This document shows, in pieces, positions 8,313 to 16,597 of a DNA stretch of 64,000 nucleotides (within the stretch, counting starts at the first letter, position 1; each line of letters starts with the position of its first letter). The notes below the pieces were generated by a model. That model was not told the origin of the DNA, ran no database searches, and saw only the letters and a program-made list of their open reading frames with translations. Both the position numbers and the translations under genes were made by a program. Source of the stretch: Actinomycetota bacterium (GTDB lineage Bacteria > Actinomycetota > Geothermincolia > Geothermincolales > RBG-13-55-18); the NCBI GenBank assembly GCA_014360645.1, contig JACIXD010000004.1, forward strand, positions 1-64,000, given 5' to 3'.

Positions 8313-11300
8313 GTGGCAGAGAAAAAAGGCGCCCTCCCGGCTTGCGTAACACTTGTGGGTGGCAGGTTCCGGGGATCCCGACCGGGACAGGGCGGAAAAT
8401 CACCCCTTGCGGCGGCCCGCGGGGCGGCAGGGACGGCGGCGCGCGGGATTGGCCGCGCCCTCGCAGCAGGGGCGGTCGTGGCCATTCTGCTCGTGCTCGC
8501 TTTAAGCACGCCAGCCATGACTCCCGACAGGGCCGCCTCCTTCCCGGGGCCGGATTCAGGCCACGGCACCTGGACGGGCGAGGTGGCGGTGGGGCTCGCG
8601 GGGGCCAGCCAGGCCCAGGCGGTGCACTCCAACGGGTACCTGGTGATGGCGGCGGACAACGGCCAGGACGTCTATCTCTACCGCGCCTCCGACGAGCTCA
8701 CCCTGAACTGGGGCAGCGGCACTTGCATGGACGTGGACAAATCGCGCCAGGCCTGCGACCCCTACCTCGCGGCCTCGGGCAAGTACGTGGCGCTGTCCTT
8801 CAAAGAGAAGATAAACGGGCGCTGGGCCCTGGTCATCCGCTGCTCCTGGGATGGCGGGGCCACCTGGCCCAAGACCTACATCGACGCGGGGAGCAGCTGG
8901 AACAACTACGAGGCCCACCTGGCCATGGCAGGGAACATGGTGCACGCCGCCTATGTCTCCGACTACCCGGGGCGCAACGAGGTCTATTACCTGCGGCTGG
9001 ACCTCTCCCTCAACCGCCAGGCACAGAGCTGCGCCAGCGACGCGGGAGACGGCAGGACGGCCACCACCCCCTGCATCGAGGCCTCGGGGGAGAAGAGCGC
9101 CGCCGTGTATTACTCCGACGGCAGCGGCGACCTGCGCTCCATCTCCCAGGCCTGGACCTCCGACGGGAGCTCCTGGGGGCGCAACCTGGACCTCATACCC
9201 ACCGGCGGGGGCACGGACATGACCTGGCCGGAGTGCTGCGCCTTCACCGTCAACGGAGAGCGTCGGGTGGCCCTGGTGTGCGACGGCAAAGATGGGGCGG
9301 GAGCACATCATGTCTATTACAAGAGGTACAGGCCTTCTGCGGGGTGGGAAGCACGAGCTGTCCTTCACAACAACAACACCGACTGGTGCTACCCCCAGAT
9401 CGCGGCCCAGGGCTCGGACCTCATGCTCACCTTGAGGGGAAGCGCCGCCTCCGACCCCGCGGGGGGACTGGGCTACTACAACGCCTCCTGCGGGGAGAAC
9501 GACGGCTGGAACAAGATCAGTGGGCTCTTCTACAAGATGATGCCCTGCGACCACCCCGCCTCCACCGACTGCCTCTCCGACGGCACGCGCTTCTTCGCCC
9601 TGGCGGTGGGCACGGGAACCCACGCGGGCCGCGTGCTCACCAAGCGCGAGGACACCAAAGACCCCACGGTATCCATCAACGACCCCGGCAAGTACCAGCG
9701 GGGCAGCTTCCACGTGTCCGCCACCGCCGCCGACGACTTCAAGGTGTCTGGCGACTGGCTCCTCTCCCCAACTTCCGAAAAATACCAGGACGGCATCGTG
9801 TGGGCGGACTTCTCCTACCGTACTACGAACGGGAGCTGGAAAACCCTCTACCATGACCCCGACGCGCCATGGGATGCCTACTTCAACGTCTCCTCCCTCT
9901 CCGACGGCACCTACGACTTCCGGGTGCAGGTCCAGGACACCGCGGGCAGGGGCGCCGAAAACATTCTCGAGGGCATCGTCCTCGACCGCAAGCCCCCATC
10001 CGTGGAGCTCCAGGTCTCAGCCCCCGACGGGGAGAACGGATGGTACGTGACCCAGCCCTCCTTCGGCCCCGCCATCTCGGCAACGGACTCGGGTTCCGGG
10101 GTCAAGGCCTCCTACTACCGCATGGACGGCGCCTCCTCGTGGACCGTCTATTCAAAGCCCTTCGCCCTGGAGGAGGGGGAACACACCGTCTCCTACTACG
10201 CCGAGGACAAGGCGGGCAACGTCTCGGCCACCAGGACCTTCTCCTACCGGGCGGACTTCACCGACCCCGAGGGCGAGATCGCCTTGCCCTCATCTGGCAA
10301 TTACTTCCAGAAGGCACTCGCCGCCAAGGTGGCCTGCTCCGACGCGGTCTCGGGAGTGGCCGCGGTGACCTGGCTGGTGGACGGCGCTCCCCTGTGCTCG
10401 GGGCCCGAACTCGAGGCGACCCTGGACCTCTCGCGCCTTGCCGACGGGGAGCATACCCTCATCGCGGAGATAAAGGACAGGGCAGGGAGGAAGCGCCTCA
10501 CCACCCCTGTGCACTTCTACAAAGACACCACCCCTCCCACAGTGGACATCGTGGAGCCCACGGGAAAGGAATGGCTGAGGGGCATGGTGGCGGTGAAGGC
10601 AGACGTGCGGGACAACCTAAAGGTGGCGGGCGTCGCCTTCTTCGTGGACGGCAAGCAGATAGACGAGCGCACCTCGCCCCCCTGGACGGCGGCCTGGGAC
10701 ACCTCCACGGTGGTGAACGGGTACCATGCCGTCTCAGTGCAGGCATGGGACGCCGCCGGCAACCGGGCGGAGGTACAGGCCTCGGGTGAGGTCACGGTGT
10801 ACGTGGGCAACAACATCTCCGAGACCAACCACTTCGCGGAGGGCTGCACGCGGGAGGGCTTCGACACCTGGCTGTGCCTGCAGAACCCCGGGGATTCCTC
10901 GGCCGAGGTCACGGTGAACTACTACCTGGGTGAAGGACAGGGACAGGCCTCCATGCGCACCTACTCCCTCCCCGCTCACTCCCGCAGCACCGTTTACGTC
11001 AACGGGGATGTGGGGTCGGGCAAGGACGTCTCCATCCAGGTGACCTCGAACCGGCCCATCGTCTCCGAGCGCCCAATGTACTTCTCTTACGCGGGCGAGG
11101 GAGGCCAGGCCATCCTAGGAGGCCACACCGCCCAGGGGGCGCAGTTCCCCAGGCGGGAGTGGTACTTCGCCGAGGGCTGCACGCGGGAGGGCTTCGACAC
11201 CTGGCTGTGCCTGCAGAATCCCCAGGGCCGAGAGGCACAGGTGCGTGTGGAATACCTCATGGAGGGAGGCGCCTCGCTCGTGCGCACCTACCGCCTCGCC

Positions 11301-12101
11301 CCCTGGAGTCGGGGCACCATCCCCGTGGACGCGGAGGCGGGAGCGGGGCACGACGTGTCCATGCGCGTGACCTCGGACCTCCCCATCGTGGCGGAGCGCC
11401 CGGTGTATTTCCTCTACCAGGGGATGTGGGACGGGGGCCACAACGTCATGGGAGCCGCACGGCCGGAACAGGAGTGGTACTTCGCCGAGGGCTGTACGCG
11501 CACCGGGTTCAACCAGTGGATCTGCCTCATGAACCCCTCCGAGAAGGAGGCGCGGGCGAGGATCACCTACGTCATGGAGGACGGGGGACGCATCGAGCGT
11601 GAATACTCCCTGGCGCCCCGCTCCCGCTTCACGGTGAACGTGAACAACGACGTGGCGCGCCAGCACGACGTCTCCGCCACCGTCACCTCCGAGGTGCCCA
11701 TCGTGGTCGAGCGCCCCATGTACTTCCTCTACAACTCGGTGATCAGCGAAGGGTCCAACGCCATGGGGGTGGCCAAGCCCGGCTCATCCTGGTACCTGGC
11801 GGAGGGTTGCACCCGGGCCGGCTTCGAGGAGTGGATATGCCTGCTCAACCCCGGGGACGAGGAGGCGCGGGTGGCCTTGCGCTTCATGCTCGAGGACACC
11901 TCCCAGCGCGAGCACGCGGTCTCGGTGCCGCCCCGCACCCGGGTGACGGTGAAGGTGAACGACGTGGTGGGGCCGGAGCACGACGTGGCCTGCGAGGTGA
12001 TGAGCGACCGCCCGGTGGTTGTGGAGCGTCCCATGTACTCCATGTACCGCGGCAGCTGCCCCGCCGCCGACACCCTATCAGGGTACACCTTCAACCCGTA
12101 G
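8313..12101 (+). CDS. Large secreted protein: BNR-like propeller, Ig-like modules, four C-terminal surface repeats
   Basis: A 1262-residue exported protein. The GTG start follows AGGAGGG. A hydrophobic segment near residues 48-65 is the likely signal or anchor. Residues about 75-430 look like a sialidase-type (BNR) propeller, with C-S-W-D-G-G-A-T-W as one BNR-like box and several aromatic, Asp-rich strands. Residues about 450-830 are Ig-like modules, one with the pattern A-T-D-S-G-S-G-V...Y-A-E-D-K-A-G-N found in OmpL47/Big-type repeats. From about 835 there are four copies of the shared domain (starts near 837, 948, 1053, 1159), here F-A-E-G-C-T-R-x-G-F-x-x-W, each with a Cys the other proteins lack. 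No catalytic residues are clear, so binding or structure is more likely than hydrolysis. Confidence 0.8.
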   Translation: MAEKKGALPACVTLVGGRFRGSRPGQGGKSPLAAARGAAGTAARGIGRALAAGAVVAILLVLALSTPAMTPDRAASFPGPDSGHGTWTGEVAVGLAGASQAQAVHSNGYLVMAADNGQDVYLYRASDELTLNWGSGTCMDVDKSRQACDPYLAASGKYVALSFKEKINGRWALVIRCSWDGGATWPKTYIDAGSSWNNYEAHLAMAGNMVHAAYVSDYPGRNEVYYLRLDLSLNRQAQSCASDAGDGRTATTPCIEASGEKSAAVYYSDGSGDLRSISQAWTSDGSSWGRNLDLIPTGGGTDMTWPECCAFTVNGERRVALVCDGKDGAGAHHVYYKRYRPSAGWEARAVLHNNNTDWCYPQIAAQGSDLMLTLRGSAASDPAGGLGYYNASCGENDGWNKISGLFYKMMPCDHPASTDCLSDGTRFFALAVGTGTHAGRVLTKREDTKDPTVSINDPGKYQRGSFHVSATAADDFKVSGDWLLSPTSEKYQDGIVWADFSYRTTNGSWKTLYHDPDAPWDAYFNVSSLSDGTYDFRVQVQDTAGRGAENILEGIVLDRKPPSVELQVSAPDGENGWYVTQPSFGPAISATDSGSGVKASYYRMDGASSWTVYSKPFALEEGEHTVSYYAEDKAGNVSATRTFSYRADFTDPEGEIALPSSGNYFQKALAAKVACSDAVSGVAAVTWLVDGAPLCSGPELEATLDLSRLADGEHTLIAEIKDRAGRKRLTTPVHFYKDTTPPTVDIVEPTGKEWLRGMVAVKADVRDNLKVAGVAFFVDGKQIDERTSPPWTAAWDTSTVVNGYHAVSVQAWDAAGNRAEVQASGEVTVYVGNNISETNHFAEGCTREGFDTWLCLQNPGDSSAEVTVNYYLGEGQGQASMRTYSLPAHSRSTVYVNGDVGSGKDVSIQVTSNRPIVSERPMYFSYAGEGGQAILGGHTAQGAQFPRREWYFAEGCTREGFDTWLCLQNPQGREAQVRVEYLMEGGASLVRTYRLAPWSRGTIPVDAEAGAGHDVSMRVTSDLPIVAERPVYFLYQGMWDGGHNVMGAARPEQEWYFAEGCTRTGFNQWICLMNPSEKEARARITYVMEDGGRIEREYSLAPRSRFTVNVNNDVARQHDVSATVTSEVPIVVERPMYFLYNSVISEGSNAMGVAKPGSSWYLAEGCTRAGFEEWICLLNPGDEEARVALRFMLEDTSQREHAVSVPPRTRVTVKVNDVVGPEHDVACEVMSDRPVVVERPMYSMYRGSCPAADTLSGYTFNP

Positions 12102-12224
12102 GGGGAAAACATGGGCGTTCAAGGGCCCGGTCATATTGTTCTATTGTTCAAATCCAGCGATCGGGTAGCTAATATCTGGTAGTTAAACTTCCGGACAGGC
12201 GATCAGCTAGACAGCTAGACAGGT

Positions 12225-12253
12225 GGAATCCAGAGGCGAGGCCTCTGGATTCC
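12225..12253. terminator. Strong hairpin, likely terminator
   Basis: A perfect 13-bp stem (GGAATCCAGAGGC / GCCTCTGGATTCC) with loop GAG, 124 bases after the stop of the secreted-protein gene. There is no long U tract. Confidence 0.6.
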
Positions 12254-12257
12254 TTAT

Positions 12258-12646
12258 GGGGTCACATCTTCGATCTTCGATGGGCCGCACGGATGGGGCT
12301 GGTGAAGCTGCCGGAAAACGAGGGGCGGACTCACCCTCGCCGCACGGATAAGGACAGTATCGGACCGTGCAGTGCCTGACTATCATCACGGCTCCGTGCT
12401 GCAACCCCTCAGGCGTACAGTATGGGGTCACATCTTCGATCTTCGATGGGCCGCACGGATGGGGCTGGTAAAGCTGCAGGAAAACGAGGGGCGGACTCAC
12501 CCTCGCCGCACGGATAAGGACAGTATCGGGCCGTGCAGTGCCTGACTATCATCACGGCTCCGTGCCGCAACCCCTTCAACCGGAGGAAACCTTTGGCAGA
12601 AGAGCGACTGTGCCTGACTATCATCACGGCTCCGTGCCGCAACCCC
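12258..12646. repeat. Tandem 166-bp duplication headed by family-A repeats
   Basis: Copies begin at 12258 and 12424, each starting with a family-A unit and running through GGGCCGCACGGATGGGGCTG to TGACTATCATCACGGCTCCG. The last segment recurs a third time near 12611, just before the end of the acyl-CoA dehydrogenase gene. No gene is seen in 12102-12646. Confidence 0.8.
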
Positions 12647-13885
12647 TCAGGCGTAGGCGGAGAAACCCTTCCCCAGCAGCTCTCGTCCCACTACCAGTTT
12701 CTGAATCTCCGTGGTCCCGTCGGGGATGGTGAGCATGCGCGCGTCCCTGAAATACCTCTCCAGCGGGTATTCGTCGGAGAGCCCGATCCCCCCGTGCACC
12801 TGGATGGCCTCCGAGGCCACCTGCACCGCCGCCTCGCAGGCGAATCCCTTGGCCAGCGAGGAAGCCATGCGCGCCTGCGGGTCGGCGTTCACGGCGAGCT
12901 GGAATGCCCAGTAACCCATGAGGCGCGAGGCCACGGTCAAGGCCTGCATGTTGTACAGCTTCTCCTGGATGAGCTGCATCCTGCCGATGGGCTTGCCGAA
13001 CTGCTTTCTCTCCCGGGCGTAGGAGATGGCCGCGTCCAGGGCCGCCTGAGCGATGCCCGCGGCCGCGAGGGCCATGCCGCTGCGCAGGAAGGCGAAGATG
13101 ACGTTCTCCGGCGCCAGGCTGCCCATCATCTTCGCGAACCTCGAGTTAGCCAGGCGGGAGGGGTCGAAGTCGTCGCCCAGGAGCTCCTTTAGCCGCGGGC
13201 CGGTAATGGCCGCTGCCACCATGGCCATGACGTTGTTCTCCCGGGGCACCATGCAGTCCTGGAAGAATATCTCTCCCGTGGGAGCGGCCTTCCATCCCAG
13301 CTTGTGCAGGGAGCTCACCTCGTAGGGCGACTTCTCTCTTTCCACGAGGAGAAAGATGCGCTCTCCCTTTTCGTCGTTGGCGACCAGCATGCACAGGTCG
13401 GCTACGGGCGCGTTGGTGATCCAGGTCTTGGTGCCGTTCACCCGGTAGTAGTCGCCGTCCAGCACCGCGGTGGTGCGCATGGCGCGGTTGTCGGATCCCG
13501 CCTCGGGCTCGGTGATGGCGTAGCAGCCGATGACCTCGTTTCTCATCAGTCGGGGGAGCAGCCTCTCGCGCATGTCGTCGGAAGCCACGTTGATGAGGGC
13601 GGCGGGAAAACTGAGGCCCACCAGGCCCGCCGCGGCCGGCCACACGCGGAACATCTCCTCGGCCAGGATGGCTATGCAGATGGGGTCGCTGCCCATGTCA
13701 GACATGCTCTCCACTTCGAACCCCACCCCGATCTTGCGGAAGCGGCGCATGACCTCCAGCGCCTGCTCCCTGCCCATGGGGCCTTTTTTCTCCTGCTCAT
13801 CCACCAGGGGCGCGATCTCTTTTTCCAGGAATTCCTTCAGGCTCTCGCGAAACATCCTCTGGCTCTCGGTGAAGGTGAAATCCAT
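12647..13885 (-). CDS. Acyl-CoA dehydrogenase family protein
   Basis: A 412-residue FAD-dependent acyl-CoA dehydrogenase; the length is normal for the family. Visible signatures are C-Y-A-I-T-E-P-E-A-G-S-D (FAD/substrate region, about 135), the helix A-R-E-R-K-Q-F-G-K-P-I-G (about 275-285) and the C-terminal V-H-G-G-I-G-L...T-E-I-Q. Most members have Glu in Y-E-G-T as catalytic base; here the aligned motif is I-P-D-G-T, so the base would be Asp389. A change from Glu to Asp in this family can go with different reaction outcomes, but that is speculation here. The start at 13885 has AGGAGG six bases upstream; a longer reading from a TTG at 13999 would only add repeat-encoded residues. No electron-transfer flavoprotein or other beta-oxidation genes are nearby. 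Confidence 0.9.
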   Translation of the reverse strand: MDFTFTESQRMFRESLKEFLEKEIAPLVDEQEKKGPMGREQALEVMRRFRKIGVGFEVESMSDMGSDPICIAILAEEMFRVWPAAAGLVGLSFPAALINVASDDMRERLLPRLMRNEVIGCYAITEPEAGSDNRAMRTTAVLDGDYYRVNGTKTWITNAPVADLCMLVANDEKGERIFLLVEREKSPYEVSSLHKLGWKAAPTGEIFFQDCMVPRENNVMAMVAAAITGPRLKELLGDDFDPSRLANSRFAKMMGSLAPENVIFAFLRSGMALAAAGIAQAALDAAISYARERKQFGKPIGRMQLIQEKLYNMQALTVASRLMGYWAFQLAVNADPQARMASSLAKGFACEAAVQVASEAIQVHGGIGLSDEYPLERYFRDARMLTIPDGTTEIQKLVVGRELLGKGFSAYA

Positions 13886-13962
13886 CGCCGCCTCCTTTCC
13901 TCGCTTATCTCCGCACCGTTTCCCCTCCGTTACGCCTCCTCTCCTGCCGCAAGGAGGCGTGT

Positions 13963-14057
13963 GGGGTCGTAGCTTCGATCTTCGATCACGATGGTTCAAG
14001 ACGAATCACCTCTACGCGTCGAAAACGACGCCGGTCGAAGATTGAAGATGTGACCCC
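13963..14057. mobile_element. MITE-like 95-bp element, copy 1
   Basis: Starts GGGGTCGTAGCTTCGATC and ends GAAGATTGAAGATGTGACCCC. The two ends are inverted family-A repeats around a ~45-base centre with TCTACGCGTCGAAAACGACG. It is nearly identical to the copy at 14137. Confidence 0.8.
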
Positions 14058-14136
14058 ATCGGATATCTTTTATCCGTCAGGGCCAGGGCTGTCTCTGCCG
14101 TTCCCGTATCCCCCTTATTCTAACCAAATGGCGTGT

Positions 14137-14231
14137 GGGGTCGTTGCTTCGATCTTCGATCACGATGGTTCAAGACGATTCACCTCTACGCGTCGAAAAC
14201 GACGCCGGTCGAAGATTGAAGATGTGACCCC
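14137..14231. mobile_element. MITE-like 95-bp element, copy 2, breaking a lipoprotein gene
   Basis: Same length, ends and centre as copy 1, with only a couple of base differences. Its right end lies inside the reading frame of the lipoprotein gene at 14170-14721 and supplies that gene's last ~20 codons. Confidence 0.82.
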
Positions 14232-14721
14232 ACTTCACCGTTCCCGATCCCCGGCGAGGGTAGGAGGCGTTCTCCGCCGTAATGATGATGTATTCCCCGC
14301 CGGGATGCCAGAATGGCTGTCCTTTCCAGCGTGTGCCCTCCAGTCCTGGCCGGTCGCGGGTGAAGCACCGGAGATCGCTGTCGTCGGGCTTTATGGTGTA
14401 TATCTCATAGGATACGCCGTTGGGGTCTTTCGGGTCGTCCTCGCAAAGAGTGAACGCGATGAGGCTCCCTTCCGGCGAGTGCTTGGGGAAGGCTCCCTCG
14501 CATATGCGCACCGGGGCCGCATGCTCCTCAGGAAGCGTTTCCTCTCCCGAAGACCTCCCTCCGCCGCCGCATCCGCAGACGAGCGTCGCCGCCAGGAGAA
14601 CAAGGTTGAGGGCAAGGAGGGCGTGGACCAGCCGGGATGGGGAGAGGGAAGCAGGCGATCCCGATGCCCCATGCCCACGCACGGTTTTCAGCATCTCCCC
14701 TTTCGTCTCTCTCGCCATCAT
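14170..14721 (-). pseudogene. TolB/WD40-like lipoprotein, truncated by a MITE-like insertion
   Basis: The reading frame gives 183 residues. It has a lipoprotein signal (hydrophobic stretch ending V-C-G-C near residue 51) followed by a start of beta-propeller type: P-K-H-S-P-E-G-S-L-I-A-F-T, Y-E-I-Y-T-I-K-P-D and P-F-W-H-P-G-G-E-Y-I-I-I-T-A-E, which resemble PD40/TolB-like strands. After about residue 163 the protein becomes G-H-I-F-N-L-R-P..., exactly what the 95-bp element encodes, and then stops. An intact propeller of this kind would be several hundred residues, so the gene is most likely a remnant. The start is supported by AAGGGAGGG directly before ATG-ATG. Confidence 0.7.
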
Positions 14722-14774
14722 CCCTCCCTTGATCCTCTCAACGCGCTCCTCTATTCTCCCATAGATCGGGCTGT

Positions 14775-14850
14775 GGGGTCAGATCTTCGATCTTCGACGG
14801 GTGGCGATGGATGGGTGGGATGGGTGGGGTCACATCTTCGATCTTCGATG
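14775..14850 (+). repeat. Two family-A repeat units
   Basis: Units start at 14775 and 14826, separated by a GGATGGGTGG-rich spacer, between the broken lipoprotein gene and the DUF763 gene. Confidence 0.75.
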
Positions 14851-14963
14851 TCGGGAAGATGGGTGGGGAACAGTGGGGTCTACCATTGGATTTTCTGTCA
14901 CCGTGGGCTGATAGCATGATTATGAGCGCATGATTATGAGCGAACGGTGGAGAGTGAGGCGGG

Positions 14964-16049
14964 GTGAGCGCGGTGCAGAGGACGGGTACGGCCACCCTTC
15001 CCCTCCATGGGGGTAGGGCGCCGAGGTGGCTTTTCGAGAGGATGACGCGCCTCGCCGGAGCCGTCATGGCCTACATGGCGGATGAGCTGGGTCAGTCCGA
15101 GACCATCTATCGCTTCGCTGACCCTTACTGGTTCCAATCGTTTGGCTGCGTTCTCGGCTTCGACTGGCACAGCTCGGGGGTGACCACCACCACCTGCGGG
15201 GCGGTCAAGGAAGCGCTCAAGGTACTCCCGGGACTAGGCATCTTCGCCGCCGGCGGCAAGGGAGCGGTTTCCAGGCGCACCCCGCAGGAGATCGAGGAAC
15301 AGGCCCACCGGATCGGGCTGGGCGGAGCGGAGGAGCTGGTGCGCGCAAGCCGCATGTCCGCCAAAGTGGACAACAACGCCCTCCAGGACGGCTACCAGAT
15401 CTACCACCACTTCTTCCTCTTCACGGACAAGGGAGAGTGGGTGGTGCAGCAGGGGATGAACGAGGGCGAGGGTTACGCGCGCCGCTATCACTGGGCCTCG
15501 CGCGGACTGCGAGATTTCGTGGAGGAGCCCCACACCGCCATCTGCGCTCAAAGCCGCGGCCCGACCATGGACCTGACCTCCTCCGTCTCGCGGGAGACCA
15601 GGGAGGCCATGGCAGGCCTTTCCAGGGACCGCCCAGAGAAGACTGCCGCGCAATTGGACCGGCTCAGGGACCTGAGGCTGCCCAGGCGCCACCAGCTCTT
15701 CCTCGAACACTTACACACCTCCTCCGTGGGCAAGGTGCTCCTCAAGACCTACGAGAGGCAGCCCGAGGACTTCGCAACGCTACTGGGGATGCAGGGGGTA
15801 GGAGCAAAGACCCTGCGAGCCCTGGCTCTGATCTCCGAACTGGTGCACGGAACCGCTCTTAGCTGGGAGGATCCGGCACGCTACAGCTTCGCCCACGGCG
15901 GCAAGGACGGATACCCCTATCCCGTGGACAGGGAGACCTACGACCGCTCCATCGAGATCATGGAGAAGGCTATAAGGCGCTCGCGGTGCGGGATTGGGGA
16001 ACGAGAGGAAGCCTTGAGGAGGCTGTCCCGCCTATTATCCACGCCGTGA
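14964..16049 (+). CDS. DUF763 family protein
   Basis: A 361-residue protein matching DUF763 from memory: the N-terminus R-T-G-T-A-T-L-P-L-H-G-G-R-A-P-R-W-L-F-E-R-M is the family hallmark, followed by F-G-C-V-L-G-F-D-W-H-S-S-G and, later, G-V-G-A-K-T-L-R-A-L-A-L-I-S-E-L, a helix-hairpin-helix-like stretch near residue 278. The family is common in archaea and thermophilic bacteria; its role is not established. The hairpin-helix suggests nucleic-acid contact, which is inference. Start choice is open: GTG at 14964 or another GTG at 14973. No partner gene is adjacent. Confidence 0.85.
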   Translation: MSAVQRTGTATLPLHGGRAPRWLFERMTRLAGAVMAYMADELGQSETIYRFADPYWFQSFGCVLGFDWHSSGVTTTTCGAVKEALKVLPGLGIFAAGGKGAVSRRTPQEIEEQAHRIGLGGAEELVRASRMSAKVDNNALQDGYQIYHHFFLFTDKGEWVVQQGMNEGEGYARRYHWASRGLRDFVEEPHTAICAQSRGPTMDLTSSVSRETREAMAGLSRDRPEKTAAQLDRLRDLRLPRRHQLFLEHLHTSSVGKVLLKTYERQPEDFATLLGMQGVGAKTLRALALISELVHGTALSWEDPARYSFAHGGKDGYPYPVDRETYDRSIEIMEKAIRRSRCGIGEREEALRRLSRLLSTP

Positions 16050-16597
16050 TCCCGAGCCAGTTGCCGCGGGGACTGTATTCCGAAACAGAGCGGGAGCAGG
16101 TCCGCGCCCTATACGTCGGCGACCGCCGAGGTGGTCGCCCAAGCTGCGTTCCGGCACATGGCGGAAGCCGAGTAGCGCCCGCGGTGGAAGATGGTCTCCG
16201 GACCTACATACGGGAAGAGCAATGCGGTAGAGTTCGGCAAATAGCTTCTTTGTACTCCACATTACGCGCACAAGAGCCCGGCGTAAGAAGATCGATGCCT
16301 TTACGACTTGGCTGAATATGATTCGATTTCACGCATAAAGGCCGCGCGTAAGTTGGGATGTGCAGGAAAGCGGGGTCGAAAAGTGAGGTCAGGTCCTCAA
16401 TCTTCGTTTGGGATGAAACGAGTCGATTTCCCCTTGCTTAACGGAACTGACGCCGTCGTAGAGGACCAGTTGTGGACCCTGTTGTATCGCGGAGTGTGTT
16501 GATCAGCCTGTTCCGGGATCGAAGATCGAAGATGTGACCCCATTATCTGATCCGTTCCGGGATTGAAGATCGAAGATACGACCCCATGATCCCATGA
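16050..16597. other. Gene-free stretch between convergent genes
   Basis: No open frame with protein-like composition is seen. The right end has two inverted family-A units (16517-16541 and 16561-16585) 19 bases apart, and a degenerate unit near 16390 (GAGGTCAGGTCCTCAATC). Confidence 0.6.
16517..16585 (-). repeat. Two inverted family-A repeats near a stop codon
   Basis: GATCGAAGATCGAAGATG-TGACCCC (16517-16541) and a close variant (16561-16585). The second ends 12 bases from the stop codon of the leftward gene at 16598. Confidence 0.75.

Noticed and set aside
8388-9650. True sialidase activity of the protein at 8313
   Set aside because: Only one weak BNR-like box is visible and the catalytic Arg triad and Asp/Tyr/Glu set could not be found.
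16050-16597. Remnant transposase between convergent genes
   Set aside because: Short frames here have no recognisable transposase motif.
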